DNA of 63,620 bases from Brevinema_A sp051649605. Its GTDB lineage: Bacteria > Spirochaetota > Brevinematia > Brevinematales > Brevinemataceae. The notes beneath the pieces were generated by a model, which had not been told where the DNA came from, ran no database searches, and saw only the letters and a program-made list of their open reading frames with translations. This document shows, one piece after another, positions 1 through 6,743 of this stretch; position 1 is the first letter of the stretch; each line of letters starts with the position of its first letter. Position numbers and translations under genes: made by a program. Where the stretch lies: positions 1-63,620 of the forward strand of contig JBOFHK010000027.1 in the NCBI GenBank assembly GCA_051649605.1. Reading direction: 5' to 3'.

Positions 1-115
1 CTCTTTGTACTTTAATAATATTAGATATAACGGAGGTTATGCAGGAATTTCTTGGGCTAACTACGGAGATAGAGATTCTAGAGCCAATATATTTGCCATA
101 GGATATTGGAAATAA
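1..115 (+). CDS. 3' end of a phage tail-fibre-like gene (5' end outside window)
   Basis: Reading frame 2 is open from the window edge to TAA at 113-115 and encodes the last 37 residues of a protein ending in FAIGYWK. This aromatic ending (IAIGY-type) is what is seen at the C-terminus of gp53-like tail-fibre domains. The convergent gene at 117-527 ends in the very similar IAIGFWK, with a GDR tripeptide a little upstream in both. That pairing is the main support for a tail-fibre assignment, because too little of this gene lies in the window to judge it alone. In a phage it would form the receptor-binding tip. Downstream genes (514 onward) look like prophage genes on the same strand. Confidence 0.55.
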   Translation, partial: SLYFNNIRYNGGYAGISWANYGDRDSRANIFAIGYWK

Positions 116-137
116 TTTACTTCCAAAAACCTATGGC
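95..137. repeat. Near-perfect inverted repeat joining two convergent tail-fibre ends
   Basis: The arms are 95-115 and 117-137, with one base between them; 18 of 21 positions pair (GCCATAGG...TTGGAA.TAA on each side). Each arm is the last 21 bases of a coding sequence, including its stop codon, on opposite strands. The repeat therefore comes from two related 3' ends placed head to head. In RNA it would fold into a hairpin and could also act as a bidirectional terminator. Confidence 0.8.
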
Positions 138-527
138 AATATAAAATAAAGTGAATCTGTCGCCAGTCCCATGTACTGTAATATGATGGGGGGTTACTCC
201 TTCATCTACAACATTTAATCCAGTTCCACCTTCTAAGCTAATAGATATACTATGGTTAAAAAATTGGTAAGGAAATAATAAAGTAACTGGATCGGTATTA
301 TATCTACTACTTCTATAAAAACACACCAGCAACCCACTCTCGAACTTGACATAATTCCCATTATAGATAATCAACGAGCGATAGCGAGATTGAGGATCTA
401 TCCTACAAGTGAAACGAGGTAGGACATCAGTAATTAGAGAGCGCTCCCAAGAACCTATCCATAAATAAAAATAAATTAGTAAATATATAATTTTTATATG
501 AGGTAACAGAACCATGATAACAATCAC
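117..527 (-). CDS. Inverted, apparently silent tail-fibre C-terminal cassette
   Basis: The open frame encodes a beta-rich segment with the pattern NGNYVKFESGLLVCFYR, then VTLLFPYQFFNHSISIS, ending in FYIAIGFWK. This resembles the C-terminal gp53-like domain of phage tail fibres. The nominal ATG start at 527 lies inside the start of the next gene on the other strand and has no convincing ribosome site. The first 30 or so residues look like translated non-coding sequence, so the real homology probably begins near 440. It looks like a spare C-terminus in reverse orientation, as in invertible tail-fibre systems of Mu and P1. The family call is by pattern only. Confidence 0.5.
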   Translation of the reverse strand: MIVIMVLLPHIKIIYLLIYFYLWIGSWERSLITDVLPRFTCRIDPQSRYRSLIIYNGNYVKFESGLLVCFYRSSRYNTDPVTLLFPYQFFNHSISISLEGGTGLNVVDEGVTPHHITVHGTGDRFTLFYIAIGFWK

Positions 528-1038
528 ACTACAAAGAAACGACAGTAAAGTGTCGTCGGATACCGTGTCCTATACGCAGGATACCATTACTCTAAACGGG
601 CAAGAATATTCTTTTCCTCAAGGAAGCGATCTTCTATTTATCAGTCCCCACGATCAGATCATTGACCCTAAACGAGACGTCGATGGCGTTCTTCATGCGA
701 TCGTTATCAAACAGTATAACAGTGCTGACCGTATGGTTATGGAGCATTGTGATAAAGATGGATGTTATGGAGCTTGTCAAGGACAGGATATTTCTATAGC
801 TCGTACAAGAAGTAAGCCTATTATTGCAGAAATACACCAAGAAGAAATTAAAGAACGAACTGTCTCCGAACTAATTACTCAAAAAGGTAACTGCGTTTCG
901 ATTCTAAAGGAACAGTATATTGACGCTGATCTAGACGACAATGAAGAATTAAAAATGGAGCTTAAAGCCCAAATTCAAGAACTCAAAAAAGAAATCATGA
1001 TTCTCAAGGATAATATTTCTAATGAATCAGATCATTAA
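514..1038 (+). CDS. Phage tail-associated hypothetical protein with C-terminal coiled coil
   Basis: This is a 174-residue protein. Its first 70 residues have the layout of a small prophage protein that often follows the tail fibre: short beta strands, a DTITLNGQEYSF-type strand, then DVDGVLHAIVI. The middle holds a Cys-containing segment (CDKDGCYGAC, roughly residues 88-97). The last 35 residues are a charged heptad-like helix (EELKMELKAQIQELKKEI), probably a coiled coil. The start ATG at 514 follows a weak GAGGTAA site. It sits directly downstream of the tail-fibre locus, so a role in fibre assembly or tail structure is possible. The function is not established. Confidence 0.55.
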   Translation: MITITLQRNDSKVSSDTVSYTQDTITLNGQEYSFPQGSDLLFISPHDQIIDPKRDVDGVLHAIVIKQYNSADRMVMEHCDKDGCYGACQGQDISIARTRSKPIIAEIHQEEIKERTVSELITQKGNCVSILKEQYIDADLDDNEELKMELKAQIQELKKEIMILKDNISNESDH

Positions 1039-1070
1039 GATTATTGCCGACTAATTTTAGGAGTATCTCT

Positions 1071-1301
1071 ATGATGAACGGTAAACCCCTCTCTTATTAC
1101 ACTAATCGGATTGCGATTGTCTTTATCATCTTGTTTTTTATGCTCTCTTGTATACTCGTCTTTATAAAACAAGACCACCGAAGCCTTATTATTTCTCTAC
1201 TCATTACTCTTAGTGGAACGGTGGGCTTATTAATTGTAACGATCGCAAGCCCCAACAAACAAATTGACTGGATTGATCAATTATTAAATAAAAAGGAGTA
1301 A
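1071..1301 (+). CDS. Small two-TM membrane protein, candidate holin
   Basis: This is a 76-residue protein with two hydrophobic stretches (about residues 14-34 and 41-60) separated by a short charged turn (KQDHR), and a charged tail (DQLLNKKE). I place the start at ATG 1071 because AGGAG lies at 1059-1063, seven bases upstream; the in-frame TTG at 1044 has no such site. It ends four bases before an M15 endolysin. Holin, endolysin and a spanin-like protein in a row form a standard phage lysis layout. The holin call rests on size, topology and position, since small holins lack conserved motifs. Confidence 0.5.
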   Translation: MMNGKPLSYYTNRIAIVFIILFFMLSCILVFIKQDHRSLIISLLITLSGTVGLLIVTIASPNKQIDWIDQLLNKKE

Positions 1302-1305
1302 ACCG

Positions 1306-1742
1306 ATGAAATTATCAAAATACTTTACAACACAAGAATTAACGGCAAGCCAAACGGCGAAGAAGTACCAAATCGACAATAAACCGAGTGATGAGATTAT
1401 TACCAATTTAGCAATTTTGGCAAATAAAACGCTTGATCCCATAAGAGATTTTTTAGGACGATCCGTGAAAATCAATAGTGGATTTCGCTCTAAAGAATTA
1501 AATGCAAAGATTGGTGGAGTAACTAATTCTGTACATACCATGGGTTGTGCATCCGATCTTGTTATCCCTACAGAACAGGAACAAAATAAACTATTCGAGT
1601 TTCTAAAAAAAGTAATATCCCCTTTGATCAAGCAATCAAATACCCTCATCGTGGTTTTGTTCATATAGGGATCAGTCCTACAGGAAAAAACCTTCGTCGA
1701 CTGATGGTTTCCCCTAAAAAGAACATCTATATTCCTTATTAA
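1306..1742 (+). pseudogene. M15 D-Ala-D-Ala carboxypeptidase-type endolysin split at an A7 run
   Basis: Frame 0 (1306-1668) gives the N-terminal M15_3-type fold with the zinc motif SVHTMGCASD (His77, Asp84). The expected C-terminal segment with the third ligand (FVHIGIS) lies in the -1 frame and ends at 1740-1742. The join is a run of seven As at 1605-1611, phased as CTA-AAA-AAA. This fits the X XXY YYZ slippery heptamer, and a -1 slip there gives a complete 145-residue enzyme. Without it, translation continues to an out-of-frame 120-residue product lacking the last zinc ligand. Possible explanations are a real 1-base mutation, programmed frameshifting, or a homopolymer sequencing error. The neighbours suggest a lysis cassette. 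Confidence 0.75.
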
Positions 1743-1745
1743 AGG

Positions 1746-2177
1746 ATGTATGATATAAAAACGCTATTCTTTGGATTTGTTTTTGGTTTATTAGTGGGAG
1801 GGGGTGCTTTCTACCTCTTCCTTACTCGATCGATACCTGTTCAGGCAACAATGACTATTACTTCTTCTGACCCTCAAGCAGAGATTAGCAATGAAAAATT
1901 AGAAGTCAAAACGAAACGTCAGATCGTAGAAGCAACAGCCTCTTTCCAAACGGATAGAGCAGGAATTTATACAAATACAATCACTATTAATAGAAGAGAC
2001 TTGCAATACAAACATTCTATATATGCAGAAACAGGTTATTTTCTCAATACACAAATGCCTTTCTTTAGCCTATCTTATTCTTATCGATGGTTTCTTATTT
2101 CTACTAAGATAGCCTACTCCTTTCGATTAAATACAATTGATTATGGTATCGGCATTGGAGTGAAATATAGTTTTTAA
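1746..2177 (+). CDS. N-anchored beta-rich protein, spanin-like by position
   Basis: This 143-residue protein starts three bases after the endolysin, with AAAGG just upstream of ATG 1746. Residues 6-27 form one membrane segment with a glycine-rich core (FGLLVGGGAFYLFL). After a polar linker with VEATASFQT, the last 80 residues alternate polar and hydrophobic residues with many Tyr and Phe and end in GIGIGVKYSF, like an outer-membrane beta-strand. A protein that spans the periplasm from an inner-membrane anchor to an outer-membrane-like strand would suit the last step of phage lysis. I do not recognise the family, so the spanin role is inference from position and topology. Confidence 0.4.
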   Translation: MYDIKTLFFGFVFGLLVGGGAFYLFLTRSIPVQATMTITSSDPQAEISNEKLEVKTKRQIVEATASFQTDRAGIYTNTITINRRDLQYKHSIYAETGYFLNTQMPFFSLSYSYRWFLISTKIAYSFRLNTIDYGIGIGVKYSF

Positions 2178-2184
2178 GAAATTC

Positions 2185-2289
2185 TTGAGACTTGTTATCA
2201 CAAGTCGATTAGAAGAGCTTACACAGAATACTGGGCATTCCTTAATTAAAACAGTAGCGAAACGCTACAATATAGATTTGGAGAGGTAA
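2185..2289 (+). other. Short open frame, possible gene remnant
   Basis: A 34-codon frame with a possible TTG start encodes a helical, basic peptide ending in TVAKRYNIDLER. It stops five bases before the Dam gene. It lacks a good start and may be the tail of a decayed gene or chance. Confidence 0.15.
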
Positions 2290-2293
2290 TTAG

Positions 2294-3124
2294 ATGGCGA
2301 CACCTCAAAACGCATTACAAGCCCCATTCGGATGGATGGGCGGAAAGTATCGATTACGGACAACACTTGCTCCTATGATACCGGAGCAGGATAAACCTAT
2401 TAAGAGTAGGAAACTTCAGCGTTATGTTGAAGTATTTGGAGGAGCCGGATGGCTTCTGCTTTATAAGGAGAGGTGGTTTAACTCTGAAGTTTACAATGAT
2501 ATTAATGAAGGACTCGTAAACTTATTTTCGGTTATTCGATACCACCCTGACGAATTATTAAAAGAGTTAGAGATGATCGTACATTCTCAAAAGCTCTTTA
2601 ATTATTATAAAGATACCCTTCATCTGACGGATATCCACAAAGCAGTAGGAGCATTGATTAAATACGGATGGAGCTTCTCTTCTCGAGGAACAAGTTATGG
2701 ATTCGATGCCCGAATCAGCCCTAAAGAACTTATTAGTAGAATAACAAAGCTAAGAGAACGCTTTTCAAACGTTGCTATATCCAACGAGAGCTTCGAGAGA
2801 TTTATTAAACGTTGGGATAAAGAAAATACTTTTATGTATCTTGACCCACCCTATTATGGTAGTGAAAACGTCTATTCAGATATTGGAGAATTTGGAATCA
2901 CCCAGCACGTGCAACTTGCCAAGATACTCAAAGAAAGTAAAGCGACTTGGATGCTTTCTTACGGAGATCATGCTGTTATTCGTGATTTGTATAAAGACTT
3001 CTATATTAAAGAATGCACTGTAAAATATTCCGGTCTTGGCAATGCAGGAGAAAATCAATACGACGCTCCCGAGCTTATCATTACCAATTACAAACCACCC
3101 ACACAAACGAGCTTATATGATTAA
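2294..3124 (+). CDS. dam: DNA adenine N6-methyltransferase, D12 class (Dam-like, orphan)
   Basis: This 276-residue enzyme matches the D12/Dam family. It has the N-terminal GWMGGKYRLR loop (residues 13-22), the SAM-binding EVFGGAGWLL motif (46-55), the acidic YNDIN (67-71) and the catalytic DPPYYGSE (184-191). It transfers methyl from SAM to adenine N6, most often at GATC, though the target cannot be read from sequence. Its size suits the family and it appears intact. No restriction gene adjoins it, and it sits between a lysis-like cassette and a terminator, so it is probably a phage-borne orphan methylase protecting or regulating phage DNA. GAGAGG precedes ATG 2294. Confidence 0.9.
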   Translation: MATPQNALQAPFGWMGGKYRLRTTLAPMIPEQDKPIKSRKLQRYVEVFGGAGWLLLYKERWFNSEVYNDINEGLVNLFSVIRYHPDELLKELEMIVHSQKLFNYYKDTLHLTDIHKAVGALIKYGWSFSSRGTSYGFDARISPKELISRITKLRERFSNVAISNESFERFIKRWDKENTFMYLDPPYYGSENVYSDIGEFGITQHVQLAKILKESKATWMLSYGDHAVIRDLYKDFYIKECTVKYSGLGNAGENQYDAPELIITNYKPPTQTSLYD

Positions 3125-3162
3125 AATTAATTATTATCAAAGGTAAACATTTTAGGAAACAT

Positions 3163-3202
3163 AAATAAAACGTCTATTTTACAGACGTTTTATTTCTCTT
3201 TT
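3163..3202 (+). terminator. Intrinsic terminator after the Dam gene
   Basis: A perfect 13-bp stem (3163-3175 with 3183-3195, centred on AAACGTCT/AGACGTTT) with a 7-base loop is followed by a T-rich run at 3196-3204. Confidence 0.85.
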
Positions 3203-3218
3203 TTGTTGCAGAAAGGAG

Positions 3219-3247
3219 TTGACTTTCATGCTGAAGCAAGCTAAACT
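3219..3247 (+). promoter_or_regulatory. Promoter for the 3294 gene (copy A of a duplicated leader)
   Basis: TTGACT (3219-3224), a 17-base spacer ending GCAAGC, and TAAACT (3242-3247) are followed by GGTACGATA. A near copy lies at 3759-3787. The flanking TTGCAGAAAG and GTACGATA are also shared, so the leader itself was duplicated. Confidence 0.7.
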
Positions 3248-3293
3248 TTGGTACGATAACGGTAGGAATAACCTACACCAAAGGAGATATATC

Positions 3294-3704
3294 ATGTATG
3301 AAAATTTAAAAAGACTCTTAGAAAATTCTTCAGAAGAAGAGCTTAAAAGTATAAGCGAATCAATGGATAAGCATTTACAAATAGCTTGTGAAAATGATGA
3401 TAAATGCAAAGATTGGATACCAGCGTTCCAAGAGATAATAGACGAATTTATTGAACAGAATTTTCGCCCTGCAGATGCTGTTTATGAGCTAATATGTGAA
3501 AATTCCAAAGGTACGACTTCTGAAGAAGGTACTTTATCTGAATTAATAAGTGATAATCGAGGCTGGCTGGAAAGCTACTTACCAAGTAAGCATAAAAGTA
3601 GAGTTTATAATATTAGTTCAATCGAAGAGCTTGTAGAATTATTAAATCTCTCTTATGAAGGAACTTATTGGAGCGATACGGAATACAGCTTCGACTTAGT
3701 ATAG
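3294..3704 (+). CDS. Acidic helical hypothetical protein
   Basis: This 136-residue protein is not recognised. I take ATG 3294, preceded by AAAGGAG, over the upstream in-frame ATG at 3219, which lies on the predicted -35 box. It is strongly acidic and mostly helical, with NSSEEELKSISESMDKH early, a DDKCKDWIPAFQEIIDEFIEQ helix in the middle and a YSFDLV end. Small acidic proteins are common in phage and plasmid accessory regions, some as DNA mimics, but nothing here proves that. It is probably monocistronic, with its own promoter. Confidence 0.55.
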   Translation: MYENLKRLLENSSEEELKSISESMDKHLQIACENDDKCKDWIPAFQEIIDEFIEQNFRPADAVYELICENSKGTTSEEGTLSELISDNRGWLESYLPSKHKSRVYNISSIEELVELLNLSYEGTYWSDTEYSFDLV

Positions 3705-3758
3705 TTATTAATAAGTAGAAATAAAAACAAGTTGCTTGTTCTTGCAGAAAGAATCGAC

Positions 3759-3787
3759 TTGATGTTTCTGTAAAGGCAAGCTAACAT
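3759..3787 (+). promoter_or_regulatory. Promoter for the 3851 gene (copy B of the duplicated leader)
   Basis: TTGATG (3759-3764), a 17-base spacer ending GGCAAGC, and TAACAT (3782-3787) are followed by TTGTACGATA. The layout and much of the sequence match copy A at 3219-3247. Confidence 0.65.
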
Positions 3788-3850
3788 GTTGTACGATATA
3801 AGAAAAGCCTGTAAATATAAATATTTATGTTTTTCTAAAGGAGAACAGAA

Positions 3851-4099
3851 ATGATTAAAACAATACCAAACAGAATATTAGAGCAACAAATAGGATATAA
3901 CAAATGGCTATCAGTAGCATTCAAAAAAGAAAGCGAAGCTCTTCAATCGATGTATTATTCTAAAGGAAAAAAACCAACAGAGTTGAAAAAATTACAAAAA
4001 GCAGAGTATATGGCTAACTATTATTATGAGCAAATAAAAGAAAGAATTGCCGAGCTTAAAAGAAGAAGAGATGCCGGTATCTTCATTGAAGAAATGTAA
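3851..4099 (+). CDS. Small basic helical hypothetical protein
   Basis: This 82-residue protein has a clear AAAGGAG site upstream of ATG 3851. It is Lys- and Glu-rich, with a Tyr-rich middle (AEYMANYYYEQIKERIAEL) that can form a continuous amphipathic helix or coiled coil. No known family is evident. It shares its promoter type with the 3294 gene, and a frameshifted short gene with a similar composition follows at 4123. The set looks like a small accessory or phage cargo module. Confidence 0.55.
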   Translation: MIKTIPNRILEQQIGYNKWLSVAFKKESEALQSMYYSKGKKPTELKKLQKAEYMANYYYEQIKERIAELKRRRDAGIFIEEM

Positions 4100-4122
4100 T
4101 TTTATAAAACAGGAGAACTATT

Positions 4123-4274
4123 ATGAAAGAGATTAAGGAAATGACCTTAGAAGAAAAAGGGAACATGCAGAAAAATTAGAACAACAGGCGAACAAATTAT
4201 TAATTGAAGCTAAAAAACTGGATAGTGAATGCTATCAAGAAAGAGTAAAAATATATAGATCCCAAGAAGCATAA
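4123..4274 (+). pseudogene. Frameshifted small coiled-coil gene
   Basis: After AGGAG, ATG 4123 opens a frame that stops after 18 codons (TAG 4177-4179). The -1 frame continues with EHAEKLEQQANKLLIEAKKL and ends in SQEA before TAA 4272-4274. Joining the two near AAAAAGGG gives a coherent charged helix of about 50 residues. A single-base change is the simplest explanation. Confidence 0.5.
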
Positions 4275-4297
4275 AAATTTATAAAATAATAGAATTA

Positions 4298-4335
4298 AAA
4301 AATAAAACGGTCTTAAAAAGATCGTTTTATTTTTG
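4298..4335 (+). terminator. Intrinsic terminator
   Basis: The stem AATAAAACGGTCT pairs with AGATCGTTTTATT with one G-T wobble, and a T run ends at 4334. It closes the 3.8-4.3 kb module. The following 130 bases hold two short direct repeats of TTTCTGCAAAAT (about 4381 and 4405) and no gene. Confidence 0.75.
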
Positions 4336-4462
4336 TCCATTTTTCTTCAAAAAATCTCCACATCATTAGGAAAATCGATTTTTCTGCAAAATTAAATGGA
4401 TTTTTTCTGCAAAATCAAACGGGACATGACAGTAGAAGAAAGGATACCTTTGATACTAAAGA

Positions 4463-4496
4463 AAAAACCACTACTTTAATAAGTAGTGGTTTTTTA
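4463..4496 (+). terminator. Second intrinsic terminator
   Basis: The hairpin AAAACCACTACT-TTAATA-AGTAGTGGTTTT is followed by further Ts. No gene lies between this and the previous terminator, so it may close a lost gene. It is also only partly suited to ending the minus-strand lipoprotein gene. Confidence 0.7.
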
Positions 4497-4585
4497 TCGT
4501 GCCTATTAGGAGTCGAAGTAGTTATTTAATCATCAATATAACTCTAATCATAAAAATAAGGAGAATTTATGTAGAACTAAAATAA

Positions 4586-5374
4586 TTATCCATTGAATTC
4601 GTGTTCTGTTGGATAAACCTCTTTAATGATGAAATATGGTGCAAGGTCTATAAACATTTCTTCTAAAGATGTGTTCTCGTTTTTAATTTTCAACATTCCC
4701 ATATCCATAGGATTGCGAATATATATATTTTCATTAGTATAGAGAATTGTTGCTGTAGGGTTGTCTATACAATTATCGTGACTTGATAAAATAAAAACAA
4801 CAGGAAATACTCGATTTATATTTTGATTTGTTTTAGGAGTTTGTTTATCTGTAAGGTAAAATAAATCATCAATAAGTGTTAGGTGTTTTAAATAAGTTGA
4901 ATTATCATTTGTATTAATGTAAACGCGTTCTAAAGGAGAAATGCTTCCTATATATAATAAAGGAATATCATTTATTATAAATTCTTTATATTGTTCAACA
5001 ATAATAGGTTCTTGTTGAAAATTACTATCTTGAGAATATATCAATTTATTAGTATCTTTTTGTATAGAAGCATAATAGTAATGATGACTTTTTTTATCCC
5101 AATAAATTGATTTATCTACTAAGATAAGATCAAGCCCCTTATCATATCTGGCGATGAGAGAGTTGGGATTTTCGCGTTCCAATTGATCCATTTTATCGAT
5201 ATATTCTTGAGAAACAAACAGTGTTGTGGCTTCTTCAGTATTGATTATATTATCAGTCTCCAGTGCATTGGTGTTGTTTTCGATGATCATATTTCCAGCA
5301 TCTGAATCAGATGGAGTTTGTTTCTCAGCACAGCCGCCGATTAATAAAATAATTAATAATAAGTAAAATTTCAT
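4586..5374 (-). CDS. Lipoprotein, paralogue of the secreted protein at 22.1-22.8 kb
   Basis: This 262-residue protein has a short hydrophobic signal ending in the lipobox LIGGC (Cys15), so it should be lipidated and exported. A Thr/Asp/Asn-rich linker follows. The C-terminal half aligns by eye with the protein at 22053-22787: HYYYASIQKD/QYYYVKDGS, LLYIGSISPLERVYINT/LLYAGYISSNERFYIHR, and VVFILSS/IVFFSTM, in the same order. The function is unknown; the YIG.IS..ER.YI segment is the common core. It has its own consensus promoter with a dyad around the -10 box (5388-5432). It lies between phage-like genes and a dead R-M locus. Confidence 0.7.
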   Translation of the reverse strand: MKFYLLLIILLIGGCAEKQTPSDSDAGNMIIENNTNALETDNIINTEEATTLFVSQEYIDKMDQLERENPNSLIARYDKGLDLILVDKSIYWDKKSHHYYYASIQKDTNKLIYSQDSNFQQEPIIVEQYKEFIINDIPLLYIGSISPLERVYINTNDNSTYLKHLTLIDDLFYLTDKQTPKTNQNINRVFPVVFILSSHDNCIDNPTATILYTNENIYIRNPMDMGMLKIKNENTSLEEMFIDLAPYFIIKEVYPTEHEFNG

Positions 5375-5387
5375 GATAACTCCTAAA

Positions 5388-5432
5388 ATAACCCTATTAT
5401 AGTATTATATAATGGGGTTATTATTTTGTCAA
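5388..5432 (-). promoter_or_regulatory. Consensus promoter with a dyad flanking the -10 box
   Basis: On the minus strand, TTGACA (5427-5432), a 17-base spacer and TATAAT (5404-5409) precede the lipoprotein gene. A 13-bp dyad (5388-5400 with about 5411-5423, AATAACCC/GGGTTATT) brackets the -10 box. Transcription would start inside the dyad, so it is more likely a DNA operator than an RNA hairpin. The paralogue promoter at 22.8 kb has the same plan. Confidence 0.75.
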
Positions 5433-5465
5433 CAATGATATCAAACACTAAATGCGACAAAGTAA

Positions 5466-5885
5466 GACCATGATCTAGCTCTATATTTAGATAAATCAGA
5501 TAGGATAGCTAAAAGATCATCGCAATATCAAACATTTATTAAATATCTTAATAATAAGTATAATATAGGTCAATTTAATCTCACAGAATTACTAAAACAA
5601 GATTATTTAGTTTTAGATACAAGACAAAGTGATCTGAGGCTTTATCATGGTTATATTCCTACGATCCGAAAAGGTCGACAAGGAATTTTATATATTTATC
5701 AAAATGAACTTTATTCATTATCTAAAAATGATGCTTTACGTATGCAGGGTTATACAGATACTTATATTGCCCGATTACAACATGTTAGTAAATCGACTGT
5801 TTTAGAGCAAGTAGGGAACGCGATGACTATTAATGTGATGAAGCCCCCAATTGCAAAAGAATTAAAACAGTATATAAATAGGTAA
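5466..5885 (+). pseudogene. C-terminal fragment of a DNA cytosine-5 methyltransferase
   Basis: The frame opens after TAA 5463-5465 with no usable start. It encodes the target-recognition end and motifs VIII-X of a C5 methylase: VLDTRQSDLRLYHG, then IPTIRKGRQGILY, LRMQGYTDTYIARL (motif IX region) and EQVGNAMTINVM (motif X). The SAM-binding half and the catalytic Pro-Cys motif are absent from the upstream sequence, which is promoter DNA of another gene. A full-length enzyme would be over 300 residues; about 140 remain. A HinP1I-like endonuclease gene starts 12 bases downstream, so this was presumably its GCGC-protecting partner. It cannot be active. Confidence 0.85.
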
Positions 5886-5897
5886 AATACGAGAAAA

Positions 5898-6644
5898 ATG
5901 ACACAAGAAGGCTCTGAGACAGCAAAAAACGGATTTAAAAATGAACAATTTGTTATAGATCTTTTTAATACATGGGAAAGTGATCAACTAGCTCAAGAGT
6001 GGCTTATGGTAATGGGATATAAGATATCTGAAATTGAGTTTGTTAAAGCTATAAAAATAACAGGTGGTTTTAAATCTGATATACAAGTACAAATTTCTAT
6101 TACAGTCAAATTAAAAGAAGAAATTGATTGCCAAAATATTTCTATTAAATTGGTATCAAATCTACAGGGATTTAATCAAATTGATAAAAGATGGGTTGAT
6201 AAATATATTGAGTTATGGAATATCCCACAAGATATAAGTAAACTATTAAAATATTATACAGGTGAGTTACAGCCTTATAAAAACTCTGTAAGAGATAAAA
6301 AACGTATGTTTATTGATGAGTTTGAAAAATCAGGACAAGATTTGATTACTCAATTTCTTGAACAAAATAAAATTCTTATTCTTACAGATATACTAAAAGG
6401 ACGTGGTCAATTTTCTGCTGAATAGATGTTAGTGATTTATAAACAAGAGAATAAAATAGAATCCGTTTTAAAACCGATTAATGAAGCATTAAATTTCTAT
6501 GCTCAAGGCAATGTTGAAATAACAAAACAGGGAAATATAAAGATTGGACGTATTAGTGTACAGCGCAAAGGTGGTGATGGTGGTCGACCAACTGCAAATA
6601 CACTACAATTTAAAATGAATCCCATGGATTTATTTAGTATTTAA
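5898..6644 (+). pseudogene. HinP1I-like type II restriction endonuclease interrupted by an amber codon
   Basis: Two abutting frames (5898-6425 and 6426-6644) are in the same phase and together make about 248 residues, the length of R.HinP1I (G^CGC) as I recall it. The match to HinP1I from memory runs end to end: TAKNGFKNE, the IKLVSN segment, GFNQIDKRW, FTGEL/YTGEL, LTDILKGRG and ISVQRKGGD. HinP1I has an SD-X18-QxK active site. Here Asp61 and Lys84 remain, but the Gln position reads Ser82 and two extra residues lie between. The stop TAG at 6423-6425 falls where Trp (TGG) is expected (SAE-W-ML). Together with the truncated methylase, the R-M system is dead. Confidence 0.85.
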
Positions 6645-6652
6645 AGATCAAA

Positions 6653-6690
6653 TATCAAGGCTTATCGATTAGGATGAGCCTTGATTTATA
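6653..6690. terminator. Hairpin between R-M relic and addB-like gene
   Basis: ATCAAGGCT pairs with AGCCTTGAT across a loop of about 14 bases. It lies between converging genes and could end transcription from either side. Confidence 0.55.
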
Positions 6691-6743
6691 TATAAGGGTA
6701 TAAACGATAAACCCAGTTTCTCTCTCTATATATATTACAAATC

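Noticed and set aside
2185..2289. A real short gene before dam
   Set aside because: It has a TTG start without a ribosome site and no recognisable domain; kept only as a low-confidence remnant.
6423..6425. Amber or other codon reassignment in this genome
   Set aside because: All other genes use TAG, TAA and TGA as stops normally, and TGG for Trp.
5898..6644. Two separate proteins, since both frames have starts
   Set aside because: They are in the same phase, joined by a single TAG where Trp is expected, and together match one HinP1I-length enzyme.
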